DNA of 64,000 nucleotides from Metridium senile (taxonomy: Eukaryota > Cnidaria > Anthozoa > Actiniaria > Metridiidae): positions 474,214-538,213 of the forward strand of contig OX459109.1 in NCBI GenBank assembly GCA_949775045.1. The letters are read 5' to 3'. The position numbers and the translations under genes are program-made. The notes under the pieces are model-generated. The model was not told where the DNA came from, ran no database searches, and saw nothing but the letters and a program-made list of their open reading frames with translations. Shown one piece after another: positions 23,901 through 33,300 of this stretch (positions are counted from its first letter, which is position 1; the number at the start of each line of letters is the position of its first letter).

Positions 23901-26900
23901 CACAGCTGAAGCTACAATCCACACAGCCTCTGAAGCCTGCAAAAGTATATTTGAATGTTATTTTTTGATTGATTAATATGTTTTTTTTTGAAAAAAATAT
24001 TTTTTTATTGTCTACCACTGCAACAACTTGTATAGTCATATACTGTGTAAAACAAACATAAATTTATCCAAAATATTGCTATGAATAAATTTTATCGATA
24101 ACAAGAGAAGAAATGCTGGCATTCTTTGCAGGCTACAGTGTGGACTGTAGCTTTTATTGCCACAACAAGTTTTGAAATAGCTGTGCAATATGTGTATGAT
24201 AGGTAAATTATATAATGAAATTTGTGACACCGTAAAAAATGTTAACTTAACTTTACTGACGTTTCGAGCTTTAGCCCTTTGTCCGAGTAAAAAATTTAGA
24301 CTGGACCTATCGTTTATATCAAACACCGATGCAGCCTATACTAGTTTACTCGCTAGTTTCCATCAATATGTGTATGTACCACAAAGATATTATATTTTAC
24401 CTGGCAAGTTCTGACTTTGCAGACAAGAGTTGTTCATTCAGTTTACTGTTTTCTTCACCTTTTTGCATAAGCTGGTTCTTTAGTCTATAATAGGATGCAC
24501 TACAATGTCAGTAAATTTTCAACATGTATTTAGTCAATTCAAAACAAGCATACTTGTCTATATCAATTGGTGTAGTATTTGGACTGCCATTAACACTAGG
24601 TGAATGGCTTCTTTGTCTTAAACTCTGCAAATTAGAGAAATACATATTACATTAATAATATGCAATATGATAATATAACAAAAGGTATGATGATGATGAT
24701 GAGGGCAGTGATGACGACGACGATGAAGATGATCATGGCAGTGTTGGTGATGTTGATGATGATGGTGGTGGTGATGATGATGATTATGCTAATGGTAATG
24801 ATGGTGGTGATGATGATGGTGATGATGATGATGACGGTGGTGGCAATGATGATGATTATGATAATGGTGATGATGATGATATTGTTGATGATGATGTTGA
24901 TGGTGGTGATGATGATGGTGGTGGTGATTATGATAATGATGATGAAGATGATCATGATAGTAGTGATAGTGATGATAATCATGATAATGATGCTGATGAT
25001 GATAATGGAGATGATGATGATGATGATGATGATGGAGGTGGTGATGACAACAGTGATTATAATAATGAGCATACATGACAATTATCCTACCGTGTTCAAC
25101 AATGCACTACTGTCCATAGCAGTTTTTCTTGCTTCTCGTTGGAAAGACTGTTCTAGTTCATGTTGTAGTACAGTAAAGGTTTCTTGCTGTTGTTTCACTT
25201 CTTCTTCCAGGAGACTAACCCTGTTACATTTGACATTGTATTCCTGCATACACCAATAAAAATAATTATAAATACATGAGATACTATGCACACTCTGATT
25301 GGCTGGCTACCATGTTTATATCAGAGGATGATACACGCTCAGTTTTACAAAAGCAATATAAAACATCCGCTTCATGTGTCAATAATTTTATACTGTCAGT
25401 GACTTAAATACTCTGAAAGCTCAGCGAGTTCACATGAGAAGTCAATGAGTTTACAGGTGTTTTGAATGAACAAAAATCCTAATATTTTACCATTTTGATT
25501 TTGTCCAGTTCTTGTCTCAGCTTGTCATTGCCTGACTTGGCATTCAATAGTTGCTGGTTGACCTCTGACGAGGAAGACTGTAAAGATGAATTTTCTAGTG
25601 CAATTCTTTGTTTATCCTGCACAATAATCATAAACAAACCATGTGAGTCAAGTTGTTCATGTTGCTGGGGGAGAGGAGGGAACCACAAAAGACGTCTGCA
25701 ATGGAGGTATACTGGTGTGGTTAGTAGAACCCCAGTGTCGAATGTTGATTGTAAATTCTTAGTGTAGTAGTAATGCTTATTTTAGCAAACCTCATGGTAG
25801 AGCCCCAATAGGAGAGATGTTTGCATACTAGATACTGTGTAGTGTAGTGTAGTGTAGTGTAGTGTAGTGTAGTGTAGTGTAGTGTAGTGTAGTGTAGTGT
25901 AGTGTAGTGTAGTGTAGTGTAGTGTAGTGTAGTGTAGTGTAGTGTAGTGTAGTGTAGTGTAGTGTAGTGTAGTGTGGCATGGTGTGTTGTAGTGTAATGT
26001 TGGGTAGTGTAATTTAGTGTAGTGTAGTGTAGTGTGGTGTGGTGTGTCATGGTGTGGTGTGGTGTAGGGTAGTGTAATGCATTGTAGTGTACTGTGCTGT
26101 GCTGTAGTGTGCTGTGCTGTGCTGTGGTGTAGTGTAAATGCTGAAACTGAGTGCAATGTACATTACCTGCATTGCATGTGCAGTTTCCCCTCTAGCTTGC
26201 TGTGATTCCATTTGCATTTTTCTATTCTCAGCCATAATGTCATTCACTTGTTGTTTGGCCATTTCACATTCTTTCCGCATTCTAGCATTAGCCTATGAAC
26301 ACACACACACTTTGTTAAATCAGTGAGCTGCAACTTAGAAGTCACTTTTGTAATAAGTAATACAGTGTGCAAAACCCCTCTACACTGGACAGCACTGGGA
26401 CCAAGAGCAATGTCTGATTTAGCAGAAATTATGCTTGTGCTTTATACTTAACATGTGGACCAGCCCCAATAGATTTTTTTCTGAATTCTCACGACTAACC
26501 ACAAAATAATTGATTCCAGCCGAGGCTTTAGTGGATGAATCCATACATTCACTGTATTCTATCTGCTCCAGCCTTGACTTGGATCTATTGTTTTATGATC
26601 AGTGAGAAGTGTATCAGGAAAAGATCTATTGGTTCACTATGTTCTATAGCTGGTAATGACTGACAGTGACTGTTGTACCTGACGAAGATTGTTGTTGTAA
26701 GCTTCCAATGCATTCAATTTCAGGTCACTCTGTAGAACATCTCCCTCCCTTTTCTTACACTCCACTAGCAATGCATTGTGGGATAGACTGAGTTCTTTGA
26801 AGTCTTGATCCAGTTGGTTGATTCTGTATAAAGTGCACAATAGAAATATGATTTGAAATGCAAAAGATTGCAAAGTGAACGTAGAAATCATGATTGAATG

Positions 26901-29867
26901 TTCTAAAAATTATGTTGATGTTAGCCATGTTCATGGGTTATTAAAACGTGCCAGAACAACACCAACAGTCTATCTCTGTCAATAGTACACTATCAAGTCA
27001 ACTCAGCAATCACTGGGAAGTACCTTGCTATTAATGCTTCTCTTTTCTTGGTTCCATCAGATTTCAATACATTTGTATTCTGACGTTCAACTTTCAATGT
27101 CTGAATCTCTTGTAAATTGGCCTGAAAACAATGAAATGTTTTGAGAGTTTTGTCTTAACGCATGCAGAATAAATTAAAAGTATTTATCAAGTAACAATTA
27201 CATACAGTACGTAGTACTTATCATTAAAGAATACACATATTATGTTACTCAAAATAACTATTAGAAATAAAGCATTATGATTGGTTGATGTGCATGCTAT
27301 ATCATTTTGCATGACTGTTGATCAAATATGTAAATTTATATATTTTCTATTTTTATTAATAATACTGTAGTCCCTTCATAGTTCCCTGCGCCATCTTAAA
27401 GGTACTTGGTCCTTTGCATCGAAGCTAGACGCACGTTGAGCTTGCAATGATAGAGACCTTTTAAAACCTTGCGGGACAATTATTCATGAGTCTCTATCAT
27501 TGCAAGCTCAACGTGAGTCTCGCTTTGATGCAAAGGCCGGCTACTTTTCAAGATGGTGCAGGGAACTGTGAAGGAGACTATTCATAAAAAGAAAACTTGC
27601 TTTCGGTGTAACAGTTATGAAGCATTTGGGGATTGGCAAAACACCTGTCATAAGGGGTGGACCATTTAACTTTTAAAGGGGGGGGGGGGGGGGGTGGATG
27701 AGTTTGAAAAAAAATTTCCTGCAAGCCAAAATGGGCACTCAAATCTTTGCATTTCTATCAAATAAATTTCATGCGCATGTCAGCGGGCTAAAAAAAATTT
27801 CCTGCACCAACCAACTCATCCACCCCCCCCCCCCCCCAAAAGTCAAATGGTGAAGAGTTGAAAAGCACTATGATTGCATCATGTTCTATCAAAACACTAG
27901 TGTTCTGTTCTATGCTTTATAACTACACACAGTTCGTGTATGATTGTTTTCTATATTTCTCCATTTCTTACCTCCTGCTCCAGTTCCAATGTTTTCAGCT
28001 GTCTGTTGAGGTCAGAGATGATGTTTTCTGATCTTGCAATAGTTTCATTTTGATGCTAGGAGCAAAAGAATATCAAACAAAAACACTCAGTCTTTTTTAT
28101 TTATAGATATTTATTCTCTGTGTTTTGAAGAGCAATCATTCATCAAGGGAGAAAAATATCAACATGTACAAACAGACTGAGTCGTGTGTAGGGGTAATCA
28201 GTCTGATATGTTATTTTTGTTAGTAATTATGTTATTGAACTTATATCTAACCTCTTACTCCCGTTGACGAATGACTAAAGCTCAAAACATCAGTAAAATT
28301 AAGTCAATATTTTTTACGGTGTCACAAATTTCATTACATTACCTATCATTTATATCAAACACCGACGCAGCCTATAGTTAGTCTAGTTAACTCACTAGTT
28401 TCCATTAATATCTTACCTGGATTATCTTGTATGCTTCTTTAGCTTTACCAAAAATCTCTCTGTCTTCTGAAGAACCTTTTCTCGTGTCATAAAGCCCATC
28501 AACATATCTCCTTATAGGTTTTTCTGGATTATTTTTGTATAAATTTAAACTGCTATTAACATGTCCATCTAACTCCGTTCGTGTAGGGTTTGTTCGGTAA
28601 CTTTTGTGCAAATTTAAATGTTCTTTGACATGCCTATCAACAGGCATTTTTGTAGGGTCCATTAGTCGATCACTTTTGTGAAAATGTAAACTTTCATTAA
28701 GATGCCCATTTGATGGGTTTGCTAGGTGACTTTTGTGCAGATTTAAACTGTCACTAAATGACCTTTCTTGAGCATTAGGATTATTCAAGCAATCTTCTGA
28801 ACACTGATGTCTTGTTTCTCGTGATTCACGCATAGATGAAAATGGAAAACTAGATGGAGTAAAATCACGATCAAAGCCACTAGATGAAAATGTGTTTTCT
28901 AATTCAGTGTTTCTATCCGACTCTTTGCCCACTCTAGTTCGATTGGCCAAGGAGGAGGAGTTAAATTCACGATTAAAGCCTGAACTAGATGGTACTGTGC
29001 TCTGCCTTTCTAGTTGAAGTGTCCTATGCATGAATGATGATGCAGTGTCTATGCTTGGTTGGGTGGTAACTCTAGTTTGGTGGGCCAATGAGGAGAGCAA
29101 GGATGAGTTAAAGTAAGCTGGTTTGGTTGGGAATGCAAGACTTGTAGAGTAGTGGGTAGTTTGAGGTAGATTGAGAGCTTTTTGAAGAGCACGGACTTCT
29201 TGTTCTTGTCGGAGTATGTTGGTTATCCCCCCCTGAAAGAGAAACAGAAAATAAACTGACTTATACAGTTAAATCTACTCTAACATCATTGTTACCAACA
29301 ATTATGCCGTCCATACTAGTTTAATTGTTACTTATCGTACATTCTTATTCCAAATGTTTTTTTAGAAACATCAACGCAGTCCACACTTGTTTAACCGCTA
29401 GTTATTGCACATTTTTACTCCAATTATTTTCTTAGAAACATCAACCCAGTCCACACTAGTTTAACCGCTAGTTATCATGCATTATTTTACTAGCAACATC
29501 AACACAGCCTTCGCTAGGTAATAATAATAATAATATTGACAATAATATCGCAGATGATTTCACCACTAGGTTGGCCCTAATTTTAATTCTTCTAAAACAA
29601 CTTCAGCTCATAAATGTACGGAAATTACTCTGATGTTCCAGAGTCCATAGAGGTCCATTCCAAAATTTCGTAACCAAACAACCACATCATCCGTATAAAT
29701 AAAATCAAAAATCAGAAGAAATCTGAATATTTGTATCCAATTCCTACCTCGTATCCTTTCGACTTGGAATCAAAATCATTCATACTTGGTCTTGTTGACC
29801 AAATTTTGCCGTTTACGTTAGAAATGGCTTCCGACTCTGATGTTGGTAGCGCTCCCCAGCTGCTCAT
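14460..29867 (-). CDS. Large coiled-coil protein (1081 aa, 26 exons), product unnamed
   Basis: Complement exons: 29867-29748, 29232-28417, 28055-27972, 27121-27024, 26823-26679, 26292-26167, 25616-25491, 25243-25091, 24624-24554, 24484-24401, 23836-23778, 23461-23380, 23304-23239, 22667-22508, 21985-21857, 20700-20627, 20090-19997, 19776-19654, 19138-18950, 18735-18646, 18291-18252, 15649-15601, 15466-15389, 14947-14882, 14743-14675, 14514-14460. Phases agree throughout (3246 nt including stop). It starts MSSWGALPTSESEAISNV. Residues 41-312 (one 816-bp exon) are Ser/Asn-rich and hold about four degenerate 19-24-residue repeats around SLNLHKS near residues 198-286. From about 313 to 1000 the sequence is Glu/Lys/Leu/Gln-rich heptad-like coiled coil (for example LEEEVKQQQETFTVLQHEL). 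The tail is Ser/Pro/Arg-rich, with KTTQTD (a K-x-T-Q-T dynein light chain-type motif) and a SPERSPTESPRR end. This layout fits centrosomal, ciliary or Golgi coiled-coil proteins, but I do not recognise a family. The exon at 14743-14675 ends at a GC donor. Confidence 0.85.
15241..15384. repeat. TCC and ATC microsatellites
   Basis: A (tcc)n run at 15241-15278 and atc runs at 15302-15380, separated by a duplicated catgcatgaccacgattatc segment. It lies in the intron just upstream of the 14947-14882 exon on the minus strand. Confidence 0.85.
15780..17962 (+). mobile_element. 5'-truncated non-LTR retrotransposon (L2/CR1-like LINE)
   Basis: It comprises a reverse transcriptase ORF, a 3' UTR of about 265 bp and a (tta)n tail at about 17907-17962. 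Upstream of the ORF, frame-shifted LINE-like coding (VKSKILIDSLYKAVKRN) is visible from about 15785, separated by a stop at 15825. No endonuclease domain remains, so the copy is 5' truncated. It sits in the intron between exons 21 and 22 of the coiled-coil gene, in antisense to it. The simple-repeat tail suggests the L2/CR1 side of the LINE tree; the clade is inference. Confidence 0.85.
15876..17639 (+). CDS. Reverse transcriptase of a LINE (truncated ORF2)
   Basis: 587 codons open to a TAA, opened here by a TTG, so the N-terminus is not a real start. The frame continues left to the stop at 15825. RT motifs in order: KSPGPDGLHPLILK, ADIIPLHKKG, NYRPVSLTS, IPNQFGFMKGKSC, VVFLDFSKAFDSVPH, GVPQGTVLGPILF and the catalytic LFADD. 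The C-terminal part carries LVRPILEYCSPVWSPH, common in CR1/L2/RTE-type ORF2 proteins. The protein copies element RNA into DNA by target-primed reverse transcription. The RT and thumb region looks intact with no stop inside, suggesting a fairly recent insertion, but without an endonuclease this copy should not move on its own. Confidence 0.92.
   Translation: MANNMHDKKEHKLFWNYVNSKRKGSNDLTVIKLDNGSVKTDEGDISECMNKFFASVFTRENLENIPSFGQIITDDSLSSLNCSVDEVEKLLKELKPRKSPGPDGLHPLILKNCAETLAGSVCKIFNLSFSSGKIPDCWKQADIIPLHKKGAKNKCGNYRPVSLTSILCKVCEKIARQHLVEFWISRNIFIPNQFGFMKGKSCLSQLLTVFHDWTHNRNYGLSTDVVFLDFSKAFDSVPHERLLLKLHAYGIRDPLLSWVRSFLTNRHQRVVLRGHYSSWTTVLSGVPQGTVLGPILFIIYINDITRHITSQCKLFADDMKVYKVLRNANEDMQELQNDLHSLEQWSTDWQLSFNTTKCEVMRISKKTDKSSPEYHLCGSKLKAVSEAKDLGIYITSNLSWSLQATKCSNKANSVLGFIKRTVGPKNPDLFSKLYKSLVRPILEYCSPVWSPHLKKDIVLLEKVQRRASRFALGANAKDMPYEDRLKRLKWPTLEKRRTFSSLTECYKTINELNGLNPQDFFSFANNFKSLRANHRFKLKTRAAKLNSYKHSFFIRIVNHWNKLSKEIAEAENIRTFKKKLGIKLLTH
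19231..19634. repeat. (GGAA)n to (GGGA/GGAA)n microsatellite, about 400 bp
   Basis: About 240 bp of nearly pure aagg tetramers, then about 150 bp of mixed aagg and gagg. It begins with a ggat/tgga run. It is intronic in the coiled-coil gene, about 20 bp from the donor of the exon ending at 19654. The Lys/Glu/Gly/Arg repeat ORFs and the Ser/Leu/Pro ORF opposite are artefacts. Confidence 0.97.
19828..19990. repeat. GAT-rich microsatellite
   Basis: gatgat with a repeated gatgttgatgataatgat motif. It runs almost to the donor of the exon at 20090-19997 on the minus strand. Confidence 0.9.
20211..20463 (-). mobile_element. tRNA-derived SINE, copy 1
   Basis: On the complement, a tRNA-like head carries a box A-like segment (gtggccgagcggttagaggt) and a degenerate box B-like region (gggctcaattcctgg). 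A body with gatgcttcacttccacattg, tctctcttcacc and a ggtgggcgccact region follows. A shortened second copy lies at 41248-41418 in the same orientation. It is intronic in the coiled-coil gene. The tRNA source (Ser/Leu-like) is inference. Confidence 0.75.
20701..21856. other. Intron with A/T-rich DNA and a GAT microsatellite
   Basis: The stretch 20830-21110 is strongly A/T-rich with T runs. A GAT-rich microsatellite occupies about 21564-21838. No exon is seen between the coiled-coil exons at 20700-20627 and 21985-21857. Confidence 0.7.
22683..22880. repeat. ATC-rich microsatellite
   Basis: Interrupted atcatt/atcacc triplets immediately upstream (minus-strand sense) of the exon at 22667-22508. 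A second shorter ATC tract is at 23150-23236. Confidence 0.85.
22905..23100. mobile_element. Small inverted-repeat element
   Basis: The left end ttagtcgggctagagggccc mirrors the right end gactagcccgacttcacgct. Inside is a (gtat)n run at about 22945-22968. It is intronic in the coiled-coil gene. No target duplication is resolved. Confidence 0.55.
24193..24367. repeat. Dispersed repeat R1, copy 2
   Basis: Same modules as at 1770-1945: aattatataatgaaatttgt, a gacgtttcgagctttagccc block, then caaacaccgatgcagcctat and gtttactcgctagtttccat. It is 30-35 bp from the donor of the exon at 24484-24401. Confidence 0.75.
24688..25075. repeat. GAT-rich microsatellite
   Basis: About 390 bp of gatgat with ggt, aat and agt variants, in the intron between the exons at 25243-25091 and 24624-24554. 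Long Met/Val and Ile/Thr frames here are artefacts. Confidence 0.92.
25836..26135. repeat. (GTGTA)n pentanucleotide satellite
   Basis: About 140 bp of perfect agtgt pentamers to 25974, then a decayed zone (gtgttg, gtgtgc, gtggtg) to about 26135, close to the exon at 26292-26167. The Tyr/Thr/Leu/His frames on the minus strand come from the repeat. Confidence 0.95.
27370..27578. mobile_element. Small inverted-repeat element (MITE), copy 2 of 4
   Basis: The left arm runs from gtcccttcatagttccctgc through gccatctt; the right arm is aagatggtgcagggaactgt through gaaggagac. Inner arms with gagcttgcaatgatagagac also pair. It is flanked by TA on both sides, which could be a TA target duplication. Intronic in the coiled-coil gene. 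Confidence 0.8.
27655..27855. mobile_element. Inverted-repeat element with G/C homopolymer arms
   Basis: The left arm ggaccatttaacttttaaag followed by a run of 17 G and ggatgagtt mirrors the right arm caactcatcc, a C run, then aaaagtcaaatggt. A aaaaaaaatttcctgca block occurs near each arm in a similar, not inverted, order. Intronic in the coiled-coil gene. Confidence 0.7.
28225..28410. repeat. Dispersed repeat R1, copy 3
   Basis: It contains atgactaaagctcaaaacat, ttttttacggtgtcacaaat, tacctatcatttatatcaaa and caccgacgcagcctata. It stops a few bases from the splice donor of the large 29232-28417 exon. Confidence 0.75.
29305..29520. repeat. 70-bp repeat R2, locus 3
   Basis: Three imperfect units with agtccacactagtttaaccg and ttcttagaaacatcaacgca, in intron 1 of the coiled-coil gene. 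Confidence 0.8.
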
Positions 29868-30340
29868 AATTGACTTGAAATTTTGTTTTTGATAATGGCT
29901 TATATACGGATTAACATAAAATAAGCTTATTATCTCTCTTGTTCTTATTTCCAGCTCATTTCCGTAGCATTTAAACTCGTAAATAACAAGCAAAAGTTCT
30001 CATTTTCCACGTTGAACTCCATTTTCGGCCACGAAATGCACAAATTTACTCATTGGTACCCTAAAAAAAAATCCTTTTTGAAGCTTTGAAACCATAGTTT
30101 TTACACATTGTTAGTTCTTGTTGAGTTTCACTGTGTCCATATTTGTTCTTTTAGCCTTGATTTTCTGTCGAAAATACAGGAAGAAAGAGGTCGGAAGTTA
30201 GCAAACAAATTTGCGCCAAAACAAACTGAGTATTGCGCTTGCGAGACGAGTACTCTCTAGGGTAGAGTAGGGAGTCGTGGTGGTATTATGACCGCTGTAC
30301 AGTCTACCGCGTGTTCATTTCTCCTCGTGTAGTTTTCAAG
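29868..30340. promoter_or_regulatory. Shared head-to-head promoter region
   Basis: 473 bp separate the start codons of the coiled-coil gene (minus) and UTP15 (plus). No TATA box is evident. Bidirectional use is inferred from spacing and orientation. Confidence 0.5.
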
Positions 30341-33300
30341 ATGGCTGGCGAGTTTCATCGCTTGCAAGTAAAACGATATCCAAAGGCCGAAAAAAGACAA
30401 ACTAGCGACACAAAGTACTGGAAAAAGTTTAATGTAAGTTAGTAGATATTATTTGCTATCAATTGTTGTGAAACTGCTGCGCGATTTTGTGTTTAAATCG
30501 AGGTATTGTTTCAAGAAAATACCTCGACTCATGTTTCACGTGTTGGCGAAAAAAGAGTCATAAAGTTTCACTGTGAAAGTTTTTTAGATTTTCTGTAATA
30601 ACCGTGTGAATTAATTAATCTGGCATGATCACAGTTAAATGAGTACAATCTACTCTGAAAATATAATCATCACCATTTGTTATCACTATCATCATTGCTA
30701 ATACTTTCTTATTGTCCCAACAGTTTCCAATAACATGTAAAGAGAACGGAGCAGTTACATGCATTAGCTTCAGTCCAGTTAAACCACATAACTTTGCCGT
30801 AACTGCTGCATCAAGGGTACAGATCTACAATCCAATCACACACCAGGTCAATAAAAGTATATCACGGTTCAGCCAGGTAGCTTACAGCGGGTGTTTCCGC
30901 CATGATGGTCAGTTACTGGTTGCAGGAGGAGAAGATGGTCTCGTTCAGGTCAGTGTATATAGTATATGGGTGTATATTCTTATATTATTTCTATTTCTAT
31001 TATATGGGTGTATCATATATTCTTATTTGCACAACGCAAGTCTTTATAGGAGATTGTCAATGTGCTCTGATCAGGGTTCGTACGGGTTTTGGAAAGTCTT
31101 GGAAAGTTTTGGAAATTGGTAATGCATTTTTCCAGGACCTGGAAAGTTTTGGAAAATTCCTTTTTCACCTGCTGGGCTATGGGAAAGTTATGAATTTTTT
31201 GTCGGTTGCCCAGCTCCTACCTTGCAAAGAACTGTTTTCGTTGTAATTAAAAAACGGCTGATAATTTTTTTGCCTGCCGCAATCAAAGCCCGTTTTTTTC
31301 CCCGCTTGTGTGGTTTTGGAATTTTGAGTAATAGGCTTTGGAAAAGTTTTGGAAATTTTCTCTGAGGATTCTGTACGAACCCTGTCTGATATGTTAAATT
31401 TATTTTTGCAGTTGTTTGATCTCAATAGCAGAGCTGTTCTCAGACAGTTTAAAGGTCACAACGAGTAAGTGAACATTAAACTATCATTACCAATACCACC
31501 ATTATCATCGACATCATCATCATTATCACTATCATCATCTTCTTCATCACTACCACAACCACCACAATAATCATCATCATCATCATCACCACCACCACTT
31601 TCATCATCATCTTCATCACTAAACATATTTGATCACTAAGCATATTTGATTTTCTTCCTGAAAAGAAATAACTGTTTTTCTTGTTGTTTTGTCAGGCCTG
31701 TGCATGTAACCAAGTTCCTTCAAGATAATTTAAACCTAATGTCTGCTTCTGATGATAAAGTGGTGAAATGTTGGGACATATCGACAGAACAAGAAACAAT
31801 ATCATATACAGAACATGAGGTAATCTTGGTGAACATGATGATAGTGCTGCTGCTGCTGCTGCCAATAATGGTGATGGTGGTGCTGCTCATGATGGTGGTG
31901 TTGATAATGGTTGTGGTCGACATGATAATGGTGCTGCTGCAAACAATAATAATGGTGGTGGTGGTTGTTGATGATGGTTGTGGTTGATGATGGTTTTGGT
32001 TGATGATAATGGTGGTGGTGATAATAATAATGATGGAGAATTGTGATAATGATGGTAATAAAAATGATTGAAGTGGTCAGATTTTTGTTTATAATGAAGA
32101 TAATGATTATCTTTATTAATTCTGTGTTTTTGCTAATCTCTCTTATCGTGTCTAGGATTATATAAGAACTGGTGATGTTAGTCTAACTAGTGAAGATATA
32201 TTTGTAACAGGTAATTATATTGTACTGACAATGTCAACATACATAGTACGTCATCTGTAAAAAGCAGAGGTCGAGGTATTAGCACTTGAGATGATGATGA
32301 CGATGAAGATAGCTACAATGATGATGATGACAATCAGGATGGTGAGGATACTCGAACCATGAACACTTTGAGTTTTTTTGTTACTTTTTTTAACCCACAT
32401 CCCTTAAGCGAATAGATTAGAAATAAGATGTATTATGAACACTTAGTGTATTTGAACTCACTGCTTCATTTTTAGAGGTTTTGGAGCCGTATAAGGCTCA
32501 AAAAATAATAACATGAAAAAGTCAAGTGTTCACGGTTCGAGTATCCTCACTGTAACAATGATGGTATGGTTAATGATGATTATGTTTTTGTCTTTTAGGA
32601 TCATATGACCATACTGTTCGTATGTGGGATAAGCGTTCAGACAAATCTGTCATGACTTTAGACCATGGTGCTCCAGTAGAATGTGTCAAAATGTATCCAA
32701 GTGGCGGCATGTGTATTTCAGCAGGTAATAGAAACATAATTATGTGTTATAAGTTTCTTGCTGGCCCCGTCGAAGCTCTTATTGGTCAACTATACCAAGA
32801 AAGAGTCAAAAGGGAGCCAAGAGTGAAATATTTCTTCTAAGGTCGCTGTAAGGCTTAATATCCAAGCCTTTTGGCATTACCCACTGAAATGACATCTTTG
32901 ATTATGGTGGTTATGATGATGATGATGGTGGTAATGATGATGATGATGGTGACAATAGTGATAGCAATTAACAGTGATGGTGATAGTGATGATGATTATG
33001 ATGATGGTGATTGTGATAATGATGGTGATGATTATGATGATGATCATGGCTTAAAAGAATTATATTGAACATGTTATTTGCTTATAAGGATGATCAATGT
33101 GTAAAGAGTTAATAATGATGTTAACAATAATTAGCAGTATTTGAAGCAGTATTTTACTAAAATAATTTTCTTTCTATTTGTGTGATAATGTCCAGGTAGT
33201 AATTTTATCAAGGTTTGGGATGTCCTTAGTGGCGGACGTCTAATCACAGAATTCTCCAATCATCAAAAGACGGTGACATCATTATGCTTTGATGGTGAAT

